Shown here: piece by piece, positions 18,711 through 26,249 of the stretch
How positions within the stretch are numbered: position 1 is the stretch's first letter
Layout: every line of letters starts with the position of its first letter
Notes under the pieces: model-generated
Seen by the model: the letters and a program-made list of their open reading frames with translations, nothing else
Databases searched by the model: none
What the model was told of the DNA's origin: nothing
Position numbers and translations under genes: made by a program
Origin: Bog-473 sp963755495
GTDB taxonomy: Bacteria; Actinomycetota; Acidimicrobiia; Acidimicrobiales; RAAP-2
Length of the DNA stretch: 64,000 nt
NCBI GenBank assembly: GCA_963755495.1
Contig: CAVWJS010000006.1
Coordinates: 62,001-126,000 of the forward strand
Reading direction: 5' to 3'

Positions 18711-18953
18711 TCAGGGCACCGTGGCCGAGGATTCGAGAGGGATCACGACGGCGGATTTGCTTTCGGAAGCGCTCAGGAATCGGTCGTAGGCGCCAACCCG
18801 GCGCTGATACTTATCGACTCTTCGCCGCTCGAATGCCTGTGCTCGTTCGACTGCGGCCTGAAGTTCCTGAGGATCGTTCAGCAGCCTTACGGCGTGTAGT
18901 CGTGGAGATGCAATGGGCGAGTCCGCGGGCTTTTTGCTGTGATGGTGGAACAT
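18711..18953 (-). CDS. Small hypothetical protein
   Basis: An 80-residue frame starting MFHHHSKKPADSPIASPRLH. It is accepted mainly because GGAAGGAGG, an excellent ribosome site, lies six bases before ATG 18953. The middle (DPQELQAAVERAQAFERRRV) is predicted helical and charged, and the tail is KSAVVIPLESSATVP. There is no signal peptide, membrane segment or metal motif beyond the N-terminal His run. No family recognised. Upstream lie direct repeats and a hairpin that could regulate it. Confidence 0.6.
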   Translation of the reverse strand: MFHHHSKKPADSPIASPRLHAVRLLNDPQELQAAVERAQAFERRRVDKYQRRVGAYDRFLSASESKSAVVIPLESSATVP

Positions 18954-18991
18954 CGCATGCCTCCTTCCTCCGTGCAGCACTGCAGTGATGC

Positions 18992-19024
18992 ATGCGCCCT
19001 CTGCATTATGCGCCCTCAGGGCGC
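18992..19024. repeat. Direct repeat and tight hairpin upstream of the small gene
   Basis: ATGCGCCCTC occurs at 18992-19001 and again at 19008-19017, 16 bases apart. The second copy is part of the inverted repeat GCGCCCT-C-AGGGCGC (19010-19024). It lies 40-70 bases upstream of the small gene and downstream of msrA's end, so it could be a promoter-proximal binding site or a terminator for the msr operon. Confidence 0.5.
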
Positions 19025-19082
19025 GCCGCGGACCGCGGGCTCCCTTCCATTTCCGAGAGGGAGCCCTTCCATGCCCTGATGC

Positions 19083-19601
19083 CTAGGTGGAGACCTTGTC
19101 GCTTCGGCGTGGCAGCACCCAACCAGGGCGTGGAAAGTGGCACGTATACCCCTGCGGGTAACGTTCCAGATAGTCCTGATGCTCGGGCTCGGCTTCCCAG
19201 AATGGTCCTGCGGGCACGACTTCGGTGACGACCTTGCCCGGCCAGAGGCCGGATGCCTCGACGTCGCCGATGGTGTCATCCGCCACAGAGCGCTGCGCGT
19301 CGTCCTGGTAGAAGATGGCCGACCGGTAGCTCTTGCCCATATCGTTTCCTTGTCGATCCTTTGTCGTCGGATCGTGGATTTGGAAGAAGAACTCGAGCAG
19401 ATCGCGATACGAGGTCTCATTGGGATCAAAGGTGATCTCGATGGCTTCGGCATGGGTTCCATGGTTGCGATAGGTCGCGTTGGCGACCTCACCTCCCGTG
19501 TAGCCGACCCGAGTCGACAGCACGCCAGGACGCTTCCGAATGAGGTCCTGCATTCCCCAGAAGCAACCGCCGGCGAGGACTGCCTTTTCTGTTGTGGTCA
19601 T
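19083..19601 (-). CDS. msrA: Peptide methionine sulfoxide reductase MsrA
   Basis: Reduces methionine-S-sulfoxide in proteins; cytosolic, 172 residues, full length. The catalytic Cys is in the N-terminal AGGCFWGMQDLI motif; the downstream VGYTGGEVANATYRNHGTHA segment is diagnostic. The C-terminus lacks obvious resolving cysteines, so recycling may need an external thiol. It follows msrB with a four-base overlap and is co-translated with it. Confidence 0.97.
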   Translation of the reverse strand: MTTTEKAVLAGGCFWGMQDLIRKRPGVLSTRVGYTGGEVANATYRNHGTHAEAIEITFDPNETSYRDLLEFFFQIHDPTTKDRQGNDMGKSYRSAIFYQDDAQRSVADDTIGDVEASGLWPGKVVTEVVPAGPFWEAEPEHQDYLERYPQGYTCHFPRPGWVLPRRSDKVST

Positions 19602-20071
19602 TGAGCCACCTCCTGGGTGGTCGCGGGATTGTCGAACAACTTCTTGTACTGGCCATATCCCTCAGCCTCGAGGCTTTCGTACGGGACGAAGCGAAGGGCC
19701 GCCGAATTGATGCAGTACCGCAGACCGCCCTCTTCGGGTGGTCCGTCGTTGAAGACGTGCCCGAGGTGGCTGTCGCCATGGGTGGAGCGAACCTCGGTCC
19801 TGATCATCCCGTGACTCTGGTCCACGATGTCCACGACGTTGTCGGGCTCGATGGGAGCCGTGAAGCTGGGCCAACCGCATCCGCTATCGAATTTCTTGGT
19901 CGACGTAAAGAGCGGCTCGCCTGAGACGATGTCTATGTAGAGGCCCGCTTCCTTGTGGTCCCAGAACTCATTGTGAAACGCCGGTTCTGTGGCGGCCTCT
20001 TGGGTGACCTCATATTGGCGAGGGTTCAATCGGGCAATGGCTGCCGGATCCTTGCTGTACGTGCTCGTCAC
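19598..20071 (-). CDS. msrB: Peptide methionine sulfoxide reductase MsrB
   Basis: Reduces methionine-R-sulfoxide, complementing MsrA; 157 residues. The catalytic Cys lies in LRYCINSAALRFVP near the C-terminus; FDSGCGWPSFTAP and HLGHVFNDGPP are signatures. Where many MsrB proteins have two CxxC zinc pairs, this one reads GLYIDIVSGEPLFTS, so it belongs to the zinc-free type. First gene of the msrB-msrA pair, divergent from the ArsR gene. Oxidative stress control is likely but no operator was assigned. Confidence 0.97.
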   Translation of the reverse strand: MTSTYSKDPAAIARLNPRQYEVTQEAATEPAFHNEFWDHKEAGLYIDIVSGEPLFTSTKKFDSGCGWPSFTAPIEPDNVVDIVDQSHGMIRTEVRSTHGDSHLGHVFNDGPPEEGGLRYCINSAALRFVPYESLEAEGYGQYKKLFDNPATTQEVAQ

Positions 20072-20251
20072 ACCAACTCCTTCTGACTCAGTGGTGGATA
20101 TCCGCTCTTTTAATCAACGCCTGGTTACCCCGGAATCTTCCCACCATGGTGGTCGGCGGGCAGGTCAGGTGACGTTCTCCGCCCGGTAAATCAGGCGAGA
20201 CATGCGGCGGAGCTCCGGAGAACACGTCACGAAATCCGCGCCGCGGATTCG

Positions 20252-20267
20252 GTAACTTCCATGTTAC
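20252..20267. promoter_or_regulatory. Inverted repeat upstream of the ArsR gene
   Basis: GTAAC-N6-GTTAC, followed by a further GTTACC at about 20279. It lies 60-80 bases before the ArsR start and in the divergent msrB/ArsR intergenic space. Its position fits an autoregulatory operator, but the arms are short. Confidence 0.4.
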
Positions 20268-20329
20268 GGTAGCCGTTTAGTTACCAACTGTGTGCTGCAA
20301 TTCACTAAAGAGAAGGTGGCCTGACCGTC

Positions 20330-20659
20330 ATGGTTCATTCTCCCTCGCCCGGTGATCCTTTCGAGGCTCTCGGCGATCCCAATCGACGCGAGATTCTGCG
20401 TCTCCTCAGTTCAGGCGACAAGCCGGTTCAGGAGATCGCCGCCGCAATGTCGATCAGTCGCCCTGCAGTCTCTCGTCATCTCCGGCTGCTGAAGGACGCG
20501 GGGATGGTGGCCGAACACGCGCAGGGAACCCGACGCATCTATCACCTCCAATCAGAGGGGATGCGTGCCGTTCAGGAATATCTTGAGGGGATCTGGGGTG
20601 ATGCCGCGGCGCGGTTCAGATTGCTGGCCGAGAACACCGACCCAAGGCCAAGAGTGTGA
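20330..20659 (+). CDS. ArsR family winged-helix regulator
   Basis: A 109-residue repressor-type protein. The HTH is clear: ALGDPNRREILRLLSSGDKP, VQEIAAAMSISRPAVSRHLR and LLKDAGMVAEHAQGTRRIYH. No metal-binding CxC motif is present, so it belongs to the SdpR/YlaC-like subgroup usually paired with an SRPBCC protein rather than the arsenic sensors. Its GTGA overlap with the next gene confirms that pairing. Confidence 0.92.
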   Translation: MVHSPSPGDPFEALGDPNRREILRLLSSGDKPVQEIAAAMSISRPAVSRHLRLLKDAGMVAEHAQGTRRIYHLQSEGMRAVQEYLEGIWGDAAARFRLLAENTDPRPRV

Positions 20660-21105
20660 CGGAGCCGCTCAGATTCACCTTCGATGTCGCCTGCTCGGCT
20701 GAGCACGCCTTCGATATCTGGACGACGAGGATTGGAAATTGGTGGCCACTGGACCACACCGTGAGCGGACAGGCGGAACTCGTGGTCCTTCAGGCCGGCG
20801 TCGGAGGACGAATCTACGAACGAACCCGCGATGGTCTTGAACATGACTGGGGCCAAGTGACCCTCTGGGAGCCGCCGAAGCAGCTGGCGTACTTGTGGCA
20901 CCTCGGGACTGACCACTCGAGCGCCACCGAAGTGGTGATCCAGTTCCACCCGCTGAGCGAGTGCTCGACTCGGCTAGAGATCGAGCATCGGGGCTGGCAA
21001 CGTCTGGGCCAAATGGGAGAGCAGTGGCGCAACCGCAATCGTGTCGGTTGGACCACCTTGCTCCCGCATTTTCGGGCCGAAATAGCGAGAGGAGAAGAAT
21101 CATGA
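20656..21105 (+). CDS. SRPBCC (AHSA1-like) domain protein
   Basis: A 149-residue START-like fold protein with RFTFDVACSAEHAFDIWTTR at the start and WEPPKQLAYLWHLG then VVIQFHPLSECSTRLEIEHR, typical of the activator-of-Hsp90-ATPase-like group. Such proteins bind hydrophobic ligands and are commonly encoded next to ArsR regulators. GTG 20656 overlaps the ArsR stop and its own stop overlaps the next start, so all three are co-translated. Ligand unknown. Confidence 0.9.
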   Translation: MTEPLRFTFDVACSAEHAFDIWTTRIGNWWPLDHTVSGQAELVVLQAGVGGRIYERTRDGLEHDWGQVTLWEPPKQLAYLWHLGTDHSSATEVVIQFHPLSECSTRLEIEHRGWQRLGQMGEQWRNRNRVGWTTLLPHFRAEIARGEES

Positions 21106-21503
21106 CTGCCGGAAGCAGAGAAGAGCCGTGGGAGCTGAAGACGCCACCGGGCAGCTCGACCTACACGATGTACAGAGACGAAGAGTCCGATCCGCCCGCT
21201 TTGGTCTGCCAGGTGGGTTCAACCACCCTTAAATATCACTTGAGAGCCATAGACGATCTCCATGCGTGGCTGAAAACCAGAGGGGGCTGGGTCCCGCTCG
21301 GCGCGGCCGACGAGAAGAAGCCCGCGGCGGAAGGCACCGTGGAGGCGTGGGGGCGGTCGTCTGACAATCCAGTTCGTGGTTGGTACGGCCTGCGCAACGG
21401 ATATCGCGGTCGATTCGGGATGTACCTCCCGCCGCTGCTCGAGGCGCTCGGCCTGGCCGAGGTCACCCACGATGCGCGCAACAACTCCATGCGCGCCCTC
21501 TGA
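21102..21503 (+). CDS. Conserved protein resembling DUF6855 family
   Basis: 133 residues, soluble, no signal peptide. It begins REEPWELKTPPGSSTYTMYR and contains PPALVCQVGSTTLKYHLRAI and RGRFGMYLPPLLEALGLAEV, which I associate with an actinobacterial family of unknown function (DUF6855), often found beside AHSA1/YCII genes. ATG 21102 overlaps the SRPBCC stop and is preceded by GAGAGGAG. The middle GWVPLGAADEKKPAAEGTVE is strongly conserved-looking. The function is not known. Confidence 0.7.
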   Translation: MTAGSREEPWELKTPPGSSTYTMYRDEESDPPALVCQVGSTTLKYHLRAIDDLHAWLKTRGGWVPLGAADEKKPAAEGTVEAWGRSSDNPVRGWYGLRNGYRGRFGMYLPPLLEALGLAEVTHDARNNSMRAL

Positions 21504-21701
21504 GGGGGCTCGTACGGGATGCTCCAGGACTGAGCCGACGCGGGTCAGGCATGGCACGGCGGCCTTCGGCGGGTCCTCGAGCTCATCAAATGGGATACGA
21601 AGGGGGGGAAGAATCCACAATTCGGTGTCGATTCCGTCATCGGGCGTTCGTCGTAATGAGTGAGCGGCCCAACGGCGGGCCGACGGAGAGAGGAGAACAC
21701 C

Positions 21702-22049
21702 ATGGCCGAATATCTCATTCTCATTTACGGAGATGAGGCAGCACTGGACGCAGCCGATGCCGAGACGTCGAACGTGATGATGAAAGGACACGTCGAGTTC
21801 CAAGAGCGCAATGGATCGGCACTTCGAGGTGGCAATGCCCTTCAGCCCACTGGAACGGCGACGTCACTGCGGGAAGACTCTTCGGGAGGGTTGGTCATCA
21901 CCGATGGACCCTTCGCCGAGACCAAGGAAGCGCTGGGTGGGTACTACCTCATTGAGGCGGCCGACCTGGACGAGGCGCTCGCCTTGGCCAAGCAGGTTCC
22001 GATGCCGGCGGGTGGAGTTGAGGTGCGACCGATCAGGACTTTCGACTGA
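21702..22049 (+). CDS. YCII-related (DGPF) protein
   Basis: 115 residues, YCII fold. The name-giving DGPF motif is intact in GLVITDGPFAETKEALGGYY. It starts AEYLILIYGDEAALDAAD behind AGAGGAG. DGPF proteins are the conserved genomic partners of ECF42 sigma factors, and the next gene is one, 41 bases on. Proposed roles are ligand or redox sensing feeding the sigma factor; the biochemical activity is not established. Confidence 0.92.
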   Translation: MAEYLILIYGDEAALDAADAETSNVMMKGHVEFQERNGSALRGGNALQPTGTATSLREDSSGGLVITDGPFAETKEALGGYYLIEAADLDEALALAKQVPMPAGGVEVRPIRTFD

Positions 22050-22090
22050 ACACGGCGCCCCTTTCCCAGGCGGCCTCGGTCGAGGCCGCG

Positions 22091-23353
22091 GTGGCCGATG
22101 CGCACCGTCGCGAGTGGGCGTTCGTGCTCGCCGCGACGGTGCGTTTCACCGGCGACATCGATCTGGCGGAGGAGTGCGTTCAGGAGGCTTACGCCCGTGC
22201 GCTGGCCTCCTGGTCCTCACGGGGCATCCCCGACAAGCCAGGCGCATGGTTGACCACCGTGGCGCGCCGCCGCGCCATCGACGTGGTGCGGCGGGAGGCA
22301 ACCTTAGGCCGCTCGTTGCCCATGCTCGTCGAGAAAAGAGACGAGGCCGAACCCGGACCCGGTGAAACGGACACGCCCGAGATCATTGACGACCGCCTCA
22401 GGCTGATATTCACGTGCTGTCACCCCGCGATCGGCTCTGACGCCCAGGTCGCGCTGACGCTTCGCCTTCTGTGTGGGCTGACCACGGCCGAGGTGGCGCG
22501 TGCCTTCTTGGTCGGCGAGGCGACGATGGCAGCCCGCATCACCCGTGCCAAGAAGAAGATCACCATTGCGCGCATCCCGTATCGAGTGCCGCCAGTGGAG
22601 GAACTTCCCACTCGTATCGATGCGGTGCTCACTGTGGTTCACCTCCTTTATGCAACGGGGCATACCGCACCGGTCGGTCCCGACTTGGTGCGGCGAGACC
22701 TCATCGAGAGGTCGCTCGATTTGGCCCGCGTGCTGCACTCGTTGTTGCCTGACGATGCCGATGTCGCCGGGCTTCTGGGGTTGATCCTCCTTACCGATGC
22801 CCGCTCCGAGGCGCGCCTCGGAGCTAAGGGTGAATTGGTGCTGCTCGCCGATCAGGACCGCGCCCGGTGGGACCGGGCCGCCATCGACGAAGGCATCGCC
22901 CTCGTGCGCTATGCACTCCAGCGTCGGCCTCCTGGGCGCTTCGCGCTCATGGCAGCCATCGCGGCGGTGCATGCCCAGGCCCCCACATGGGAGGCGACCG
23001 ACTGGCGGGAGATCGTGGGCCTCTACGTCGTACTCATGCAGATCTGGCCGTCGCCCGTCGTCGCTTTGAATCATGCGGTTGCCGTGGGTTTGGCCGAAGG
23101 GCCGCAGGCCGGTCTCGACGCTCTCGACAGACTCGCAACTGACTCGCTTCTGTCCACGTACGGCTACCTGGCTTCGGCACGTGCCGACTTTCTTCACAAG
23201 CTGCACCGGATGAGCGAGGCGCGTATGGCGTACGAAGAGGCTCTCCTCTTGAGTGAGAACGCGGTCGAACGTTCATTCTTAGAAGACCGGATACGCAAAA
23301 TCGACAGCTCGGGCCCAGGCGAGGTTCTCGGACTGGAAGACTGGGGTCCATGA
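22091..23353 (+). CDS. ECF42-type RNA polymerase sigma factor with C-terminal TPR-like extension
   Basis: 420 residues, about twice the length of a plain ECF sigma factor. Region 2 appears as DIDLAEECVQEAYARALASW and KPGAWLTTVARRRAIDVVRR; region 4 as LRLLCGLTTAEVARAFLVGE followed by the MAARITRAKKKI helix. The remaining 220 residues are helical repeats (ALNHAVAVGLAEGPQAGLDA, YGYLASARADFLHKLHRMSE) matching the TPR-like extension that replaces an anti-sigma factor in ECF42. No anti-sigma gene is present, as usual. GTG 22091 chosen; the frame stays open upstream without a good start. Its stop overlaps the dehydrogenase start by four bases. Confidence 0.93.
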   Translation: MADAHRREWAFVLAATVRFTGDIDLAEECVQEAYARALASWSSRGIPDKPGAWLTTVARRRAIDVVRREATLGRSLPMLVEKRDEAEPGPGETDTPEIIDDRLRLIFTCCHPAIGSDAQVALTLRLLCGLTTAEVARAFLVGEATMAARITRAKKKITIARIPYRVPPVEELPTRIDAVLTVVHLLYATGHTAPVGPDLVRRDLIERSLDLARVLHSLLPDDADVAGLLGLILLTDARSEARLGAKGELVLLADQDRARWDRAAIDEGIALVRYALQRRPPGRFALMAAIAAVHAQAPTWEATDWREIVGLYVVLMQIWPSPVVALNHAVAVGLAEGPQAGLDALDRLATDSLLSTYGYLASARADFLHKLHRMSEARMAYEEALLLSENAVERSFLEDRIRKIDSSGPGEVLGLEDWGP

Positions 23354-24312
23354 CCAAAGTCGCGGTGCTTGACGACTATCTCGGACGTGCGAGCGGATTC
23401 GCCGATTGGGGATCGCTCGGGCGGGGGGTCGAGGTGACGTTCTTTCGTGAGACGCTCGCCCCCGATCAGTTGGTGCCGACTCTTGCTCCTTTCGATGTGC
23501 TCGTCCTCATGCGTGAACGGACGGCGTTCCCCAAGGCGCTGCTCGAGGGACTGACCAATCTGCAACTTCTGGTCACCACCGGCATGGGCAATGCCTCGGT
23601 GGATATCGAGTTCTTGCGCTCGCGGGGAGTGGTCGTCTCGGGTACAGGCATGACACAGGCAGGCTCCGGGCTGCCCAGCCCCGTCGAGGTGGCATGGGCC
23701 CTTATCTTTGCGACGCTGAAGCGGGTGACCATTGAGGACCGAGCGATCCGGTCGGGCGCGTGGCAGACGGGGTTCCCGCTGAACCTGGCCGGCATGACCC
23801 TCGGCCTGGCCGGGCTGGGCCGGCTGGGCAGTGCCATGGTCGCTCCGGCCAAGGTGTTCGGTATGGATGTCGTCGCGTGGAGCCCAAATCTGACCGAAGA
23901 GCGGGCGGCTGAGTTCGGCGTTCGCCCGGTCTCCAAGTCGGATCTGCTCTCGGGATCCGACGTTCTCTCTATCCATCTTGTACTCGGCGACCGCTCCCGT
24001 GGTCTCTTCGCGGCCGAGGATCTTGCCCTGATGCGGCCGAGCGCAGTGCTCATCAACACGTCGAGGGGTCCCATTGTGGACGAACAGGCGTTGGTCGATG
24101 CTTTGCGCGACGGCACGATCGGCGCGGCGGGCCTCGACGTGTTTGACCAAGAGCCACTCCCCTCGGGGCACCCCTTGACCAGTCTTGAGAACGCGGTCCT
24201 CCTCCCGCATCTCGGCTATGTCAGCGAATCGGGTTTCCACGCCATGTATGAGCAAGTCGTCGAGGACATTGGCGGGTTCTTGGAGGGTATGCCGTTGCGC
24301 GTTATCGGGTAA
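23350..24312 (+). CDS. D-2-hydroxyacid dehydrogenase family protein
   Basis: NAD(P)-dependent oxidation/reduction of a 2-hydroxy acid/2-oxo acid pair, 320 residues. The nucleotide motif is LGLAGLGRLGSAMVAPAKVF, followed by AVLINTSRGPIVDEQALVDA and VFDQEPLPSGHPL, with the catalytic His in VLLPHLGYVSE; Arg (SIHLVLGDRSRGLF region) and Glu (QEPLP) are in place. The ATG overlaps the sigma factor stop, so expression is tied to the ECF42 gene. A phosphosulfolactate synthase operon begins 120 bases on, so sulfolactate or another 2-hydroxy acid is a speculative substrate. Confidence 0.92.
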   Translation: MTKVAVLDDYLGRASGFADWGSLGRGVEVTFFRETLAPDQLVPTLAPFDVLVLMRERTAFPKALLEGLTNLQLLVTTGMGNASVDIEFLRSRGVVVSGTGMTQAGSGLPSPVEVAWALIFATLKRVTIEDRAIRSGAWQTGFPLNLAGMTLGLAGLGRLGSAMVAPAKVFGMDVVAWSPNLTEERAAEFGVRPVSKSDLLSGSDVLSIHLVLGDRSRGLFAAEDLALMRPSAVLINTSRGPIVDEQALVDALRDGTIGAAGLDVFDQEPLPSGHPLTSLENAVLLPHLGYVSESGFHAMYEQVVEDIGGFLEGMPLRVIG

Positions 24313-24435
24313 GGGTGGTGGATGGGCCCCTGTTTGTTGCGAATTCCCAGGTGTATCTCAGGAAAATGCAAGTCTGACGGCGTTCATGGCGGGTTCACAG
24401 TCGTAACTCAGCGGAATTGGACATGCTTAGTAGTA

Positions 24436-25041
24436 GTGAATTTGGTCGAAAACGACAGCAGGACGATTTGGCTGGTGCGACATGGTGAGAGCACGTGGAA
24501 CGACCTCGGGCTCATTCAAGGGCACGCAGACGGACCGGTACTGACGGAGAAGGGCCAATCGCAATCACTCGAAGTAGCGCATCGCTTACAGGGAACTGGA
24601 GTTCAGGCGATTTATGCCAGTGATTTGACCCGCGCCCAGCAGACAGCAGCGTTGATCGGCACGGCACTGGATCTCCCTGTGCAGAGGCACCCGGCACTGC
24701 GCGAACGCTGCTTCGGCGTGCTCGAAGGCCAAGTCTTTGCTGCGCTTGATTCGCAGCACTCGGGAATCCGTGACGAGCGGGTCATCGACGCCTCGGCGCG
24801 TCCGGTTGGAGGGGAGTCACTCGACGACCTCCACACTCGCGTGGGGACATTCATGACATGGCTAGAAGATGAGCCTCTTGGAGGGGGCGATGTAGTGGTG
24901 GTGACGCATGGGGGGACCATTCGAGCCCTACGGGCCTACTGCGCCGGCGTGGCCATGAGCGACAGCCAATGGGACATAGTGCCCAATGGCAGTGTCTGGG
25001 GCGTCCGCCAGCCAGCTGTTGTCCACGCCACGAAATGTTAA
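24436..25041 (+). CDS. Histidine phosphatase (phosphoglycerate-mutase-like) family protein
   Basis: 201 residues. The catalytic RHGESTWND motif starts at about residue 14 and the second His is in VVVVTHGGTIRALRAY, with the acid/base Glu in LRERCFGVLEG. Cofactor-independent members act as small-molecule phosphatases. The start is uncertain: GTG 24436 keeps the usual length but has no clear ribosome site. The ComA gene starts 27 bases downstream on the same strand; dephosphorylation of phosphosulfolactate, done by the unrelated ComB elsewhere, is an attractive role. Confidence 0.85.
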   Translation: MNLVENDSRTIWLVRHGESTWNDLGLIQGHADGPVLTEKGQSQSLEVAHRLQGTGVQAIYASDLTRAQQTAALIGTALDLPVQRHPALRERCFGVLEGQVFAALDSQHSGIRDERVIDASARPVGGESLDDLHTRVGTFMTWLEDEPLGGGDVVVVTHGGTIRALRAYCAGVAMSDSQWDIVPNGSVWGVRQPAVVHATKC

Positions 25042-25068
25042 ATATCCGAAATGAGCACGGAGGGTCAC

Positions 25069-25854
25069 ATGCGTCCCACAGCCCTGCAGCTTCCTGAAAG
25101 GCCAAGCAAGCCAAGGTCGACCGGAATCACCATGGTCGTCGACGGCGGCCTTCCAACCCGTTACTTCCGCGATGTCGTGGAGAGTGGCGCGGAGTTTCTC
25201 GATTTCGTGAAGTTCGGGTGGGGGACCGCACTGGTCACCAACGACCTCAGCGAGAAGATCGCGGTCTTACGCGACGTGGGCGTGAACTTCTATTTCGGCG
25301 GCACCCTGTTCGAGAAGTTCGTCCTTCAGAATCGGTTGGACGACTACCGCAACCTCTGCAACACGTTCTCCTGCCAGTACGTCGAGGTCTCGAACGGAAC
25401 TATCGACCTGACAAATCCGGAGAAGGCGGGGTACATCAGGAAGTTGTCCGATGACTTCCGGGTTATTTCCGAGGTGGGATTCAAGGATGCGGAGAGGTCG
25501 GAGAACCTGCCGCCAAGCCGTTGGATCGAATGCATTCACGAAGACCTTGATTCAGGAGCTGAGCTCGTGACCTTAGAGGCGCGAGAGAGCGGCAAGTCAG
25601 GCATTTGCCGGCCAAACGGCGAGCTGCGCTTCGGGCTCATAGAGGAGCTGCTCACCTGCGACCTCAATCACGAGAACCTCCTGTTTGAAGCGCCGTCGTC
25701 GGAGCTGCAGAATTATTTCGTGAAGCGGCTCGGGCCGAACGTGAATCTCGGGAATGTGGCGGCCACCGCTGTTCTGGGCCTCGAGACCATCCGACTCGGA
25801 CTTCGAGCCGAGACGTTGATTTCATTCGAGGGTGGTATGCGTGAGAGAGAGTAG
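25069..25854 (+). CDS. comA: Phosphosulfolactate synthase (ComA family)
   Basis: Adds sulfite to phosphoenolpyruvate giving (R)-2-phospho-3-sulfolactate, first step of coenzyme M synthesis in methanogens and of sulfolactate in Bacillus spores (YitD). TIM barrel of 261 residues. Signatures run in order: KPRSTGITMVVDGGLPTRYF, FLDFVKFGWGTALVT, VNFYFGGTLFEKF, SEVGFKDAE, TLEARESGKSGIC and VNLGNVAATAVLGLETIRLG. ATG 25069 has GGAGGG six bases upstream. It overlaps the next gene and is unusual in an actinobacterium. No comB, comC or comDE genes are recognised nearby. Confidence 0.93.
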   Translation: MRPTALQLPERPSKPRSTGITMVVDGGLPTRYFRDVVESGAEFLDFVKFGWGTALVTNDLSEKIAVLRDVGVNFYFGGTLFEKFVLQNRLDDYRNLCNTFSCQYVEVSNGTIDLTNPEKAGYIRKLSDDFRVISEVGFKDAERSENLPPSRWIECIHEDLDSGAELVTLEARESGKSGICRPNGELRFGLIEELLTCDLNHENLLFEAPSSELQNYFVKRLGPNVNLGNVAATAVLGLETIRLGLRAETLISFEGGMRERE

Positions 25855-26248
25855 GGACGCCTTTCATCTGGCGATACCCGCGTACCACTTGGAAGACACC
25901 GAGGATTTCTATGTCCGCCAACTGGGGTGCAAGCTGGCCAGGCGATACCCAGATCGCATTACCCTCGACTTTTTCGGTGACCAGCTGGTATGCCATCTGA
26001 CCGAACCACCGGCCGAGCGTAGTGGGGAGCTGGCCCTCTACCCCCGTCACTTCGGTGTGACGTTTCGCGAGGGAGAGGAGTTCGAGGCGCTGCACCGGCT
26101 GTGCCTCCAGCGCAAGATCGAGGTGTTTCGTGAGCTGAATGTCCGCTTCGAGGGTTTGGTGGAAGTCCATCGCACCTTCGTTCTGCGTGACCCGTCGGAC
26201 AACCTGATCGAGTTCAAGCATTACACCGACCCCAGAATGATGTACTGA
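25841..26248 (+). CDS. VOC (glyoxalase/bleomycin-resistance fold) family protein
   Basis: 135 residues with the paired beta-alpha-beta-beta-beta modules of the vicinal oxygen chelate fold: FHLAIPAYHLEDTEDFYVRQ and LGCKLARRYPDRITLDFFGD in the first, FVLRDPSDNLIEFKHY in the second. Candidate metal ligands are the His of FHLAIPA, His of PRHFGVTF and Glu of LIEFKHY. GTG 25841 overlaps the 3' end of comA by 14 bases, so they are coupled. Members include isomerases, dioxygenases and resistance proteins; here it may act on a ComA-derived sulfonate, by inference only. Confidence 0.85.
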   Translation: MRESRDAFHLAIPAYHLEDTEDFYVRQLGCKLARRYPDRITLDFFGDQLVCHLTEPPAERSGELALYPRHFGVTFREGEEFEALHRLCLQRKIEVFRELNVRFEGLVEVHRTFVLRDPSDNLIEFKHYTDPRMMY

Positions 26249-26249
26249 G

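Noticed and set aside
20141..20152. Perfect 12-base palindrome CCACCATGGTGG between msrB and the ArsR gene
   Set aside because: Short and GC-rich, with no adjacent promoter element; could be chance, so not listed as an operator.
20330..20659. Arsenic or metal resistance locus because of the ArsR gene
   Set aside because: The regulator lacks metal-binding cysteines and its partner is an SRPBCC protein, not an arsenite pump or reductase.
23194..24255. Antisense frame of 353 codons opposite the D-2-hydroxyacid dehydrogenase
   Set aside because: Mirrors a confirmed dehydrogenase in another frame; composition is that of a third-position GC artefact.
24436..25854. Coenzyme M biosynthesis
   Set aside because: Only ComA is present; ComB, ComC and ComDE are not recognised and the downstream genes point to an acyl conjugate instead.
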